Shown here: one piece after another, positions 1 to 7,069 of the stretch | Position numbering within the stretch: position 1 is the first letter of the stretch | Layout of the letters: every line of letters starts with the position of its first letter | Assembly (NCBI GenBank): GCA_937860195.1 | Contig: CALMBN010000062.1 | Location: 1-8,450 of the forward strand | Direction of reading: 5' to 3' | Length of the DNA stretch: 8,450 nt | Source of the DNA: an uncultured Novosphingobium sp. | Lineage (GTDB): Bacteria > Pseudomonadota > Alphaproteobacteria > Sphingomonadales > Sphingomonadaceae | Notes under the pieces: generated by a model | Told to the model about the DNA's origin: nothing | The model's database searches: none | Seen by the model: only the letters and a program-made list of their open reading frames with translations | Made by a program: the position numbers and the translations under genes

Positions 1-32
1 ATGATGGCCACGGTCCGCATGCACCGGCGAGG

Positions 33-1101
33 CTAGTGGCATGGCTCGACTCGACGACGAAACCCCTCAGGCAGCACGGCCAAGTCGTGGATCACGCCGG
101 AGCTAACCGCGGCGGCTCGCTCATCCGGCGACATCTCATCGAGCTCGGCGGCGGTCAGCACCTTGCGCTTGTCGATCAGCACCATGATTGAAAATCCGCC
201 GCGCACCTCGATCGGTCCGGCCATCTGGCCGGCCTGCAAGGATTGCATGACCTGATCGAGTTCGGGCGGGAGCACGCCGGCGCGAATCCAGCCGAGATCG
301 CCGCCGACCGAAGCGGTCGAAGAGCCCTTGTACGACCCGGCCGGTCTCGGCGGGACGATCCCGGTCTCGACGCGTCCGTCCGGTCCGACGCGCAAGGCCC
401 TGATCGACGATCCGGAGCGCGTTTTGCAACACGGCCTCCCGGTTTTCAGGGTTGGCTGAAAGGAAGATTTCACCGACCCGGAATTCGTCGCTGCCGCGTG
501 CGGCTTCCTGCCGGGTGACCGTTTCACGCACTTCATCATCCGAGACATTGACGAACGGCACAACGTTCCTGCGCAACAGCCGTTGCCACGATAGTTCGCC
601 GCGTATCTGACGCTTGAGCGAGCTTGAAGAAGAGCCGATCTTGACCAGATAGGCATCGAGCGCCTTGGGATCCTGTCCGAAATTCTGGCGGGCGATCCGC
701 TCATACGAAGCATCAACTTCGGCATCAGGCACTTCCATGTCCTGGGCCTTGGCTTCCTGGATCTGAAGGGTTTCGTCCATCAGGTTGCGGAGCACCTGCA
801 GTCGCAATCGCTCCATTTCTTCGGGACCGATCTTGCCGCCGCTGGCCGCGACGATCAGGGCAACCCGCTGATCGATATCGGTTCCGGTGATGACTTCACC
901 GTTGACCACCACCGTTGCAGAACGATGGTTGGGATCGTTCTTGCCGAAGATCATCGGATTTTCGGGCAGCTGAAGCGTTTCGCGACTGGCCCCAGCCTCT
1001 TGCGCAGGCGCAGTGGCGGGCAGAGCCAGCGACGCTGCCAGCAAGGCGGCCATGGTGTTGCGACTATTTAAGCGGAAGCGCAGGAGGCGTGTCACCGTCA
1101 T
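33..1101 (-). pseudogene. surA: SurA-type periplasmic chaperone / peptidyl-prolyl isomerase, frameshifted and shortened
   Basis: SurA is a periplasmic chaperone that carries unfolded outer-membrane beta-barrel proteins, LptD among them, to the BAM complex. The ATG at 1101 opens a basic N-terminus, a hydrophobic stretch (MAALLAASLALPA) and a likely signal peptidase site after ATAPAQ. A SurA N-terminal chaperone domain follows, with NGEVITGTDIDQRV, NLMDETLQIQEA and GELSWQRLLRRN. This frame stays SurA-like as far as LRIVDQ near 400, then becomes arginine-rich and stops at 136. The parvulin (PPIC) domain continues in another frame (SSTASVGGDLGWIRAG, then GPIEVRGGFSIMVLIDKRKV) and ends at 33. Any intact product must cross at least one frameshift between about 340 and 400. 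The product is about 355 residues, whereas relatives normally exceed 420 and carry more sequence after this domain. It lies downstream of lptD, the usual order. The identity is firm. Whether the lesion is a real mutation or a sequence error cannot be told here. Confidence 0.85.
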
Positions 1102-1218
1102 CAATTCCCAATTTTGACGCGAAGAAACCGCGCCAGACTTGCCGGGGCCAGTGCCGTAGCATGGCTTAACCTTGGCTGAGCAAGCGCGGATAGCCGTTTT
1201 GTATCTGCCTGCCAATGC

Positions 1219-3498
1219 TCAGAACCCAAGGTTCTTCACTGCAACGTGAATCTGAAAGGTGTTGCCCTTTTGCGCATCCCCGGTGGCGACGAAATCGCGC
1301 CGCCAGGTTGCGTCGATTTCAAGGCAATCGTCTTCATAAGCCACGCCGAACCGGGTTCGCAGCGGCTGGAATCCATCGACCCCGATCAAGCTGGGATCGT
1401 CGCTGATGCCGGTCAGGTCGAACACGCCCGAGCCGAAGAACGACCAATGTCTGGCAAAGCTGACCCGCCCGGCGAGTCGCAGTTCCTCGCGGTCTTTCAG
1501 ATCCTCAAAGCCCGTCGGTACATCGCGGTTGAGCCGCAGATAGCCAACCTCAAGGTAAGTACCCTGAGTGCCAACCGCCGCATCGAATTCATTGCGGCGG
1601 ATGGCGAAGTTATCCTTGTCGAGCCGGTATCGGTGGGTGATCTTGACCACATCACCGAACCGCATTTCTGTCCTGCCAACAATGTCAGAGGTGCGCTCCG
1701 ACAGGCCGGTGCCATCAGGGAGCAGGGTCGGGCGGTTGGACAGCCGATAGCTTTGCCCGACAGTCGTATTGATCCGCAGGCCCGGCCGCTCAAACTGCCA
1801 GTCGATCCCGAACGTAAACCGCAGCCCGTCCTCGATCCGGTCATAGCCTGGAAAGCGGTTGAGCGCGAACAGGTTCGAATCTTCAAGGTCAATCGCCCGG
1901 GCATCTTCATTGGGAACTTGCAGGTTGCGCAAGGTCGGGCTGGCAACAATCTGGAACCGCGGGGTCAGCACCTGCGTCCCGCCGAACACTTCGCCAACCA
2001 GTGGCCATTTGATATCAAGCGCGACTGTCGCCACCCCGCGCGCCTGCCAGCCCGGATTACCGCGATAGCTGGCGGTGGTGGTCAGTGCGTTCTCATCCGA
2101 ATGATAGATATCACCGCGAGCCAGTGCGGTCACGCTGACCTCCTGCCCCCACGGGGTCAGGCGGCGCAGGTCCCACTGGGCGCTGGCAAAGGCGCGCTGG
2201 CTATCCTGTCCGGCGGTGCGGCCAATTGCCAGACTGTTGATCTGCAACTGGAACCGGCCGCCCAGCCACGGATCGGCCAGGCGGCGGCGAAAGTCGATCT
2301 CGGGCAAGGCAAACGGCACCTGGCCCTGGGCATCGCCAACCCGCAGGGTCTGGGTTGCCCAGCCGGAAACCGCAAAATAACTGTCCGGGTTGATCCGTTC
2401 CAGCTGCACCATCGAACGCAGCCGATCATCCCGGCTGATGTCATAACGGCGCAGGAATGTGCGGTCAGTGGTCAAGCGGCTGAAAAAAGTCAGGCTCCAT
2501 TCCGGCGAGAACTGATAACGCCCGTTGGTCTCCAGATAGCCGCGAAAATCGGGCTGACTGACCGTCGTTGTCCCACCGATCGGAATGCGCGACGAGCGGG
2601 TCAGAAAGCCGGTGACTTGAATCGCACCCTGGCTGGTCAGCTCGCGATATTTGGCCGAGACCATCGGCAAGGCCTCGGTAAAGATATAACCGGTAACCGC
2701 GAGGTCACGGTTGTCTGAAACACGCCAGTACCAGGTGTCGGAAATCTGGATCCCGTTGGAAGCGGAAAGCTTGGCGTCAGGGATCAGCAAGCCTGAAATC
2801 GGCCGTCCGTCGGTGGCGACTTGCAGGCCAGGCAGCGGCATCAGCTTGATCCCGAACACTTCGGCCCGCGCGCCTTCAAATCGGACGGATTTCTTGTCGG
2901 GATCATAGATCACCCGCTTGGCGGTGATTCGCCAACTGGGTTTTCGCGGGCAGCCCTTGTCATCCTCAACCGCGCAGGCAGTATAGGCTGCATTGTGGAG
3001 CAGGACCTTGCCATCCGGCAGCCGCTCGCCTTTGTTTGCCGCGAGCCGCCCGCCTTCGCGCAGCGCCAGCAGCATATTTTCCATAGCTCCGGCCTTTAGC
3101 TCGTCGGTCAGTTCAAGTCGCTGGGTGAACAACTGATTGCCATCGGGGTCGACGTAGCGGATGTTGCCTTCGGCGACGATCTGACCGGTCTTGCGGTTCC
3201 AGGTGATCCGGTCGGCCCGGACCGATTGCTCGCCAAGGCGCATGACGACATCGCCGAATACGCTGATTGCTTCCGCATTGTCGTCGTAACTCGCCCCGTC
3301 GGCCTCGAACCTGACTTGCTCGTTGGCCTTTTCGGACTGTTCAGGCTCAGCTTCGGCTGATTGACTGGTCGGCAGCTCTTGTGCCTGTACCGCCAGCGGA
3401 CAGCCCAGCGCTGCCAACGCGAGAGCGGCGGCACCGGTTCTGACCGATCGGAGGCACAGCAAAGAAGGCGGCAAAGTGGGCCGCACGGGCAGGAGCAT
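1219..3498 (-). CDS. lptD: LPS-assembly protein LptD (outer-membrane translocon)
   Basis: LptD forms, with the lipoprotein LptE, the outer-membrane complex that inserts lipopolysaccharide into the outer leaflet. The 759-residue product has a signal peptide ending near LAVQAQ (about residue 40). An LptA-like beta-jellyroll domain follows (about 61-165; VRFEADGASYDDNAEAISVFGDVVMR is split here as VRFEADGASYD and NAEAISVFGDVVMR). The beta-barrel (about 250-759) ends in the aromatic VAVKNLGF expected for BAM recognition. Cysteines at 175 and 183 in the N-terminal half and a single one at 725 could form the interdomain disulfide known from E. coli LptD, which has two adjacent C-terminal cysteines instead. 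The ATG at 3498 is preferred because it puts the signal peptide at the N-terminus. The frame stays open upstream to 3633, but that would overlap the divergent pepA start and bury the signal peptide. The upstream AGG is a weak ribosome site. Probably co-transcribed with surA, 117 bp downstream. Confidence 0.93.
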   Translation of the reverse strand: MLLPVRPTLPPSLLCLRSVRTGAAALALAALGCPLAVQAQELPTSQSAEAEPEQSEKANEQVRFEADGASYDDNAEAISVFGDVVMRLGEQSVRADRITWNRKTGQIVAEGNIRYVDPDGNQLFTQRLELTDELKAGAMENMLLALREGGRLAANKGERLPDGKVLLHNAAYTACAVEDDKGCPRKPSWRITAKRVIYDPDKKSVRFEGARAEVFGIKLMPLPGLQVATDGRPISGLLIPDAKLSASNGIQISDTWYWRVSDNRDLAVTGYIFTEALPMVSAKYRELTSQGAIQVTGFLTRSSRIPIGGTTTVSQPDFRGYLETNGRYQFSPEWSLTFFSRLTTDRTFLRRYDISRDDRLRSMVQLERINPDSYFAVSGWATQTLRVGDAQGQVPFALPEIDFRRRLADPWLGGRFQLQINSLAIGRTAGQDSQRAFASAQWDLRRLTPWGQEVSVTALARGDIYHSDENALTTTASYRGNPGWQARGVATVALDIKWPLVGEVFGGTQVLTPRFQIVASPTLRNLQVPNEDARAIDLEDSNLFALNRFPGYDRIEDGLRFTFGIDWQFERPGLRINTTVGQSYRLSNRPTLLPDGTGLSERTSDIVGRTEMRFGDVVKITHRYRLDKDNFAIRRNEFDAAVGTQGTYLEVGYLRLNRDVPTGFEDLKDREELRLAGRVSFARHWSFFGSGVFDLTGISDDPSLIGVDGFQPLRTRFGVAYEDDCLEIDATWRRDFVATGDAQKGNTFQIHVAVKNLGF

Positions 3499-3595
3499 GG
3501 CTTGCCTATCGCACTGCCTGCGCCTAACTGCAATCCACGTGGGCAGGCGGCGGCAACGCTTTGTCGCAGCACCAGCAATTCCTTTGGGAGCAAGC
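3499..3595. promoter_or_regulatory. Divergent lptD/pepA intergenic region
   Basis: This 97-bp gap separates the start of lptD (minus) from that of pepA (plus), so promoters for both transcripts should lie in it or in the coding edges. I could not pick a convincing -35/-10 pair on either strand. It contains an 8-bp palindrome CCACGTGG at 3535-3542, which may be chance in GC-rich DNA. The assignment rests on gene orientation alone. Confidence 0.5.
3586..3590 (+). promoter_or_regulatory. pepA ribosome binding site
   Basis: GGGAG sits five bases before the ATG at 3596. It decides the pepA start against the open frame reaching back to 3476, which lacks a comparable site and runs into the lptD leader. 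Confidence 0.7.
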
Positions 3596-5059
3596 ATGAA
3601 AATCGAATTCGTTTCCGGGCCGGTTCTGCCCAATACCAGCCCGATTGCATATGTGGTCGATCAGGAAGCGCTGCCCGCCGGGGTTGAGGCGGTGGTTGCC
3701 GAGGGCGCGAAGGTCAGCCGTTTTGCCGGTAAGACCGGGCAACTTCACGAAGCCTTCGTCAACCGCGATGGCGTGGTCGTCCGGATGGCGCTGGTTGGAG
3801 CGGGGGAGCCCGGGAGCAAAGACCGGACGGCAGCACTCGAACGCGCCGGGGCAGCGATAACTGCAAAATATCTGGCTTCGGGTGAGACCGCACTGACTAT
3901 CGATTTTTCGGGAACCCGGCTCACTGGCAGGGATGTCGCAGCGGTCCTGCTCGGCGCGCGGTTGCGCGGCTGGCGGCACGACATCTATCGCACCAAATTG
4001 CCCGAAGAACAGAAGCCCTCGCTGGCGACGATCAAAGTCGCGGGAGCGCCTGAGGGCTCCATAGCCGCCTGGGCAACCGAAGCCGCGCTGGCTGACGGAG
4101 TTGAGCTGACCCGCGAACTGGTCACCGAACCGGCCAATATCATCTACCCGGAAAGCTTCGTCGAGCGCGCCACGGCCCGGCTTGAAAGCGCGGGTTTGAA
4201 AGTGCGGGTGCTCGATGAAAAGGACATGGCCAAGCTCGGCATGGGCGCACTGCTCGGCGTGGCGCAAGGCTCGGTCCGGCCCGCACGGTTGCTGGTGATG
4301 GAATGGAACGGCGGTGCTGACGCAGACCGGCCGGTTGCCTTCGTTGGCAAGGGAGTGACCTTCGACACCGGCGGGATCAGTCTCAAGCCGCCTGGCGGCA
4401 TGGAAGACATGAAGTGGGACATGGGCGGGGCCGGCGCCGTAACCGGGGCGATGCTCGCACTGGCGGGGCGCAAGGCCAAGGCCAATGTCGTCGGGGTTTG
4501 CGGCCTGGTTGAGAACATGCCCGATGGCAACGCCCAACGACCCGGTGATGTCGTCACAACCATGTCGGGACAGACGGTCGAAGTCATCAATACCGATGCC
4601 GAAGGGCGCCTGGTCCTGTGCGATGCGATCACCTGGACGCAAAAGGAATTTTCCCCCGCAGCGGTGATCGATCTGGCCACCTTGACCGGAGCGATCATCG
4701 TCTCGCTGGGCCATGAGCATGGCGGTATCTTCTCGAACGACGATGCCCTGGCCGAAAAGCTGCTCGCGGCTGGCAGCGCCTCGGGTGACAAGTTGTGGCG
4801 GATGCCGATCGGTCCGGCCTATGACAAGCTGATCGACAGTCCGATTGCCGACATGAAGAACGTCGGCCCGCGCGAAGGCGGTTCGATCACCGCCGCGCAG
4901 TTCATCCAGCGCTATGTCGACAAGGGTACGCCGTGGGCGCACCTCGACATCGCCGGGATGGTCTGGGCCAGCAAGCCCGGCGCGACCTGGGACAAGGGCG
5001 CGACCGGATACGGCGTGCGGGTGATCGACCGGTTCGTGCGGGATCATCTTGAGGGGTAA
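3596..5059 (+). CDS. pepA: Leucyl aminopeptidase (cytosol aminopeptidase, peptidase family M17)
   Basis: This is a cytoplasmic, normally hexameric, two-metal exopeptidase that removes N-terminal residues, leucine preferentially, from peptides. The product is 487 residues, close to the E. coli enzyme at about 500. The N-terminal macrodomain-like part covers about 1-150 and the catalytic domain about 160-487. The active site is complete: Lys252 and Asp257 in GKGVTFDTGG, Lys264 in GGISLKPPGG, Asp275 in MKWDMGG, and Asp334, Glu336 and Arg338 in the family signature NTDAEGRLVL. Each is offset by 18 from the E. coli metal-binding and catalytic residues. It starts MKIEFVSG with a good ribosome site, and its stop TAA shares one base with the holC ATG, so the two are probably translationally coupled. 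E. coli PepA also binds DNA in Xer recombination, but nothing here tests that. No anomaly was seen. Confidence 0.96.
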   Translation: MKIEFVSGPVLPNTSPIAYVVDQEALPAGVEAVVAEGAKVSRFAGKTGQLHEAFVNRDGVVVRMALVGAGEPGSKDRTAALERAGAAITAKYLASGETALTIDFSGTRLTGRDVAAVLLGARLRGWRHDIYRTKLPEEQKPSLATIKVAGAPEGSIAAWATEAALADGVELTRELVTEPANIIYPESFVERATARLESAGLKVRVLDEKDMAKLGMGALLGVAQGSVRPARLLVMEWNGGADADRPVAFVGKGVTFDTGGISLKPPGGMEDMKWDMGGAGAVTGAMLALAGRKAKANVVGVCGLVENMPDGNAQRPGDVVTTMSGQTVEVINTDAEGRLVLCDAITWTQKEFSPAAVIDLATLTGAIIVSLGHEHGGIFSNDDALAEKLLAAGSASGDKLWRMPIGPAYDKLIDSPIADMKNVGPREGGSITAAQFIQRYVDKGTPWAHLDIAGMVWASKPGATWDKGATGYGVRVIDRFVRDHLEG

Positions 5060-5493
5060 TGCGGGTCGATTTCTACCAGTTGAGCCAGACTTCGGTTGAG
5101 GGCGCTTTGCCGCAATTGGCAGTCAAGATGCGTGAGGCCGGAGCCAGGGTGCTGGTGGTGTCAGCCGATGAGGCCCAGCTCGCCCGGATCAGCGATGCGC
5201 TGTGGGCCGTTAAAGACAACTTTCTGGCTCATGCCCCGGCTGGGGGGGCAAACGATGCGCGCCAGCCGATCCTGCTGACTGACAGGCTGAACGCAGTGAA
5301 CGGCGCGACCTTTCTGGCGCTTGCCGACGGGCAATGGCGCGATGGAGCGACGGCGTTTGACCGGGTATTCCTGCTGTTTGATCGATCAACCATCGACGAT
5401 GCCCGGGCCACCTGGCGCAGCCTGGATGGGCAGGATGGGCTGGAGCGCAATTACTGGCAGCAAGAGGAAGGCCGCTGGGTCAAGGCGGGCTGA
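5059..5493 (+). CDS. holC: DNA polymerase III chi subunit
   Basis: Chi belongs to the replicative DNA polymerase III clamp-loader assembly. In E. coli it binds psi (HolD) and the C-terminal tail of single-strand binding protein, linking the loader to SSB-coated template. The 144-residue product begins MRVDFYQLSQ, where the leading beta-strand and tyrosine are typical. It carries the family block FLAHAPAGGANDARQPILL (about 55-73) and the C-terminal block NYWQQEEGRWVKAG (131-144). Length matches the family. The ATG overlaps the pepA stop in a TAATG junction, and GAGGGG at 5051-5056 inside the last pepA codons serves as the ribosome site. The pepA-holC pairing is common in Proteobacteria and supports the call. 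Alphaproteobacteria generally lack a recognisable psi, so the partner here is uncertain. Confidence 0.92.
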   Translation: MRVDFYQLSQTSVEGALPQLAVKMREAGARVLVVSADEAQLARISDALWAVKDNFLAHAPAGGANDARQPILLTDRLNAVNGATFLALADGQWRDGATAFDRVFLLFDRSTIDDARATWRSLDGQDGLERNYWQQEEGRWVKAG

Positions 5494-5578
5494 CGCGCCG
5501 CACCTTGCAGCGCAGCATAATCCCCGCTAGGGGCGCGCCGACATTCCCAAACCATAATCGTTCGCAAGGAAGCATATC

Positions 5579-6001
5579 ATGGCGGTTACCCGCACCTTTT
5601 CGATCATCAAGCCTGATGCCACCCGCCGCAACCTGACCGGTGCGGTTACCAAGATGCTCGAAGAAGCCGGGCTTCGGGTGGTCGCCTCAAAGCGCATCCA
5701 CATGAGCCGGCAGCAGGCCGAAGGCTTTTACGCCGTTCACCGTGAACGCCCGTTCTTTGGTGAACTGGTTGAATTCATGATCTCCGGCCCGGTCGTCGTT
5801 CAGGTCCTCGAAGGCGAAGACGCGATGCAGCGTAACCGCGACATCATGGGCGCGACCAACCCGGCCAATGCCGATGCCGGCACGATCCGCAAGGAACTGG
5901 CCGAATCGATCGAAGCCAACACCGTGCATGGCAGCGACAGCGACGAAAACGCCGCGATCGAAATCGCCTATTTCTTCAAGCCGGAAGAAATCGTGGGTTG
6001 A
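5579..6001 (+). CDS. ndk: Nucleoside diphosphate kinase
   Basis: The enzyme transfers the gamma-phosphate of ATP to nucleoside diphosphates through a phosphohistidine intermediate, balancing the NTP and dNTP pools in the cytoplasm. The 140-residue product is collinear with the family. Lys11 lies in FSIIKPDA, with Tyr51, Phe59, Arg87, Thr93, Arg104 and Asn114 in place, and the phosphorylated His117 lies in ANTVHGSDS. All catalytic and nucleotide-binding residues are present. The start ATG is preceded by AAGGA at 5566-5570, eight bases upstream. It lies 85 bp after holC, so it may be read through from pepA-holC, have its own promoter, or both. No confident promoter was found in the gap; CATAAT at 5553-5558 lacks a partner -35. 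A strong terminator follows 21 bases after the stop. Confidence 0.97.
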   Translation: MAVTRTFSIIKPDATRRNLTGAVTKMLEEAGLRVVASKRIHMSRQQAEGFYAVHRERPFFGELVEFMISGPVVVQVLEGEDAMQRNRDIMGATNPANADAGTIRKELAESIEANTVHGSDSDENAAIEIAYFFKPEEIVG

Positions 6002-6022
6002 GGCACTTCGCCTCGCTGATCG

Positions 6023-6055
6023 AAAGGGCCGCCGGAGCAATCCGGCGGCCCTTTT
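6023..6055 (+). terminator. Rho-independent terminator after ndk
   Basis: A perfect 14-bp stem (6023-6036 with 6041-6054) encloses a GCAA tetraloop of the stable GNRA type and runs into TTTT. The adenines at the 5' foot pair with the thymines, so it may also work weakly in reverse. It should end the pepA-holC-ndk transcript and isolate the small gene downstream. Confidence 0.92.
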
Positions 6056-6063
6056 CGTAATCA

Positions 6064-6084
6064 CCCTTCCCCATGGGGGAGGGG
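6064..6084. repeat. Short C/G palindrome between ndk terminator and the next gene
   Basis: CCCTTCCCCATGGGGGAGGGG folds on itself around CATG with one or two imperfections. Its composition resembles the terminal sub-palindromes of the large repeat between purM and purN (8025-8168), so it may be a solitary or remnant half of the same family. It lies 9 bp after the ndk terminator and 55 bp before the next start codon. Confidence 0.55.
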
Positions 6085-6125
6085 ACTTGTTGCGTGGATT
6101 GTCGGCATTGCGCTAGGTTGCTCTC

Positions 6126-6132
6126 AAGGAGA
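6126..6132 (+). promoter_or_regulatory. Ribosome binding site of the 82-residue gene
   Basis: AAGGAGA lies six bases before the ATG at 6139. This near-perfect Shine-Dalgarno sequence is the best in the window. It is the main reason for accepting this short gene and for rejecting the longer frame that opens at 6073 inside the palindrome. Confidence 0.75.
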
Positions 6133-6138
6133 ATCACA

Positions 6139-6387
6139 ATGAAGGGCATGGGCGCAACGGACGGGGAAGACTGCCCCTTCGCATTCAACTTTGATCCCGC
6201 CACCTTCAAGGTTGGCGACACGGTCAGCTACCGGGTCAGCACGATGGACGATTGGCCGTTCGTCGGCACCTTGCTCGAAGTCCACGCCGACCACGTAGTG
6301 ATCAGCCCCGGCCCGGCGGAGCCTGATGCACGCTATAAAGGCACGCGGGAAGCACGGCCGATGGTTGATGGCGGCGAAATTGGTTAA
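6139..6387 (+). CDS. Conserved-looking small protein of unknown function
   Basis: I do not recognise this 82-residue protein. It has no signal peptide or membrane segment and should be cytoplasmic and acidic. Residues 1-18 look flexible and include one cysteine (Cys12). Residues 23-58 read like successive short beta-strands (FKVGDTVSYRVS, WPFVGTLLEVH, DHVVISPG), a pattern seen in small SH3- or Tudor-like barrels; that fold is inference only. The tail, YKGTREARPMV, is charged and ends at a TAA. Evidence that it is a real gene: a near-perfect ribosome site six bases before the ATG, GC-rich third positions like the neighbouring housekeeping genes, and no competing frame on the other strand. It stands alone between the ndk terminator and a 149-bp gap, so the context gives no function. 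Confidence 0.75.
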   Translation: MKGMGATDGEDCPFAFNFDPATFKVGDTVSYRVSTMDDWPFVGTLLEVHADHVVISPGPAEPDARYKGTREARPMVDGGEIG

Positions 6388-6536
6388 GGACGTGGGCCAT
6401 TTGGCAATGGCGGCTTAGCGCGGGGTTGGCTCACAAGCGGCCGTTCCGATCACGACAACGTTGCGGAAGTTGCCAACTGCACTAGTCTGTGTGTCACCGT
6501 CTGTCGGCTAAGTTTGGATTTTTCTCGGGGGGTTAG
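6388..6536. other. Intergenic gap before the MAPEG gene
   Basis: This 149-bp stretch holds no convincing gene. Base composition falls toward its right half, matching the gene that follows. No hairpin terminator for the upstream gene was found. Confidence 0.5.
6461..6488 (+). promoter_or_regulatory. Candidate promoter for the MAPEG gene
   Basis: TTGCGG (6461-6466) and TAGTCT (6483-6488) are separated by 16 bases and lie about 50 bp before the GTG start. Both hexamers depart from consensus, so this is only the best available candidate. Confidence 0.25.
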
Positions 6537-6947
6537 GTGTCACACGCAATTCTTTGGCCGACGTTTGCGTTGGTCCTGCTCAGTTTTGGCATTTGGATCA
6601 AAGCTCGGCTGGAGGGAGCCTTGCACCTTTATCGCAGTGATGTGACTCCTGACAGCATTTCAGAAGACGACTCGGTGCTCAGTTTTTCGCCTCAATCATC
6701 GAAGAATTTGCGCGACCTGTTTGAAATGCCGGTGCTCTACTTCGGCCTAGTCCCGCTTCTCTTGGTGACAAACAGGGTTAGTACGATTCAGGTAGTGCTG
6801 GCGTGGTCGTTCGTGGCGGCGCGCGTGCTGGCCAGCGTTTTCACATATAGCTACTCGAAGAAACATCTTGAGAGCGGGATCGCAGTGCTTGCGTCCAACA
6901 TCTTACTTGCAGCAATGTGGGTCACGTTCTTTGTTGGCATTGCGTGA
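6537..6947 (+). CDS. MAPEG-family membrane protein
   Basis: The 136-residue product has four predicted membrane helices at about 5-21, 63-79, 84-105 and 115-135. Between the first two lies a polar loop with the family block NLRDLFEMPVLYFGLVPL (57-74), whose Asn-x5-Glu-x-Pro pattern is typical of MAPEG (membrane-associated proteins in eicosanoid and glutathione metabolism). Helix three has AWSFVAARV, and the end reads SNILLAAMWVTFF, also family-like. Eukaryotic members are trimeric glutathione-dependent enzymes. The bacterial ones are mostly uncharacterised, so no substrate is proposed. The start is a GTG with a G-run (6526-6531) five bases upstream as ribosome site. Codon use is clearly less GC-biased than in the surrounding genes (many TTT, CTT, AGT and ATT codons), suggesting acquisition or relaxed selection. 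It converges on purN with 122 bp between. Confidence 0.82.
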   Translation: MSHAILWPTFALVLLSFGIWIKARLEGALHLYRSDVTPDSISEDDSVLSFSPQSSKNLRDLFEMPVLYFGLVPLLLVTNRVSTIQVVLAWSFVAARVLASVFTYSYSKKHLESGIAVLASNILLAAMWVTFFVGIA

Positions 6948-7069
6948 GGTTCCGCATCCCCAGTGCGATGATTGCCCCGACCGCTTTCCCCAACATTCCG
7001 GCACTTGAACCCGCCAGACCGCTTCGCCGAAAGCAGTCATTGAGCAAGGATTGAACTGGTCAGCCCGGC

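Noticed and set aside
33..1101. Programmed frameshift in surA
   Set aside because: There is no slippery heptamer or downstream pseudoknot signal I can defend, programmed shifting is not known for this family, and the join stretch is also the wrong length.
1246..2718. 490-codon open frame on the plus strand opposite lptD
   Set aside because: The minus-strand lptD is full length and recognisable; the plus frame shows no domain pattern and no ribosome site.
3535..3542. CCACGTGG palindrome as an operator between lptD and pepA
   Set aside because: An 8-bp palindrome is easily found by chance in GC-rich DNA, and no second copy or matching promoter was seen.
3499..3633. N-terminal extension of lptD to 3633
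   Set aside because: It would place 45 residues before an obvious signal peptide and overlap the pepA start on the other strand.
3524..5047. 507-codon open frame on the minus strand opposite pepA
   Set aside because: It is the antisense of a clear pepA with a complete active site. Its product is rich in Arg, Asp and His, as expected for antisense frames in GC-rich genes, and matches no family I know.
6073..6138. Extension of the 82-residue gene back to 6073
   Set aside because: The extension starts inside the palindrome and lacks a ribosome site, while AAGGAGA supports 6139.
6948..7069. Terminator or small gene between the MAPEG gene and purN
   Set aside because: No stable hairpin with a T-run on either strand and no supported reading frame; the gap looks featureless.
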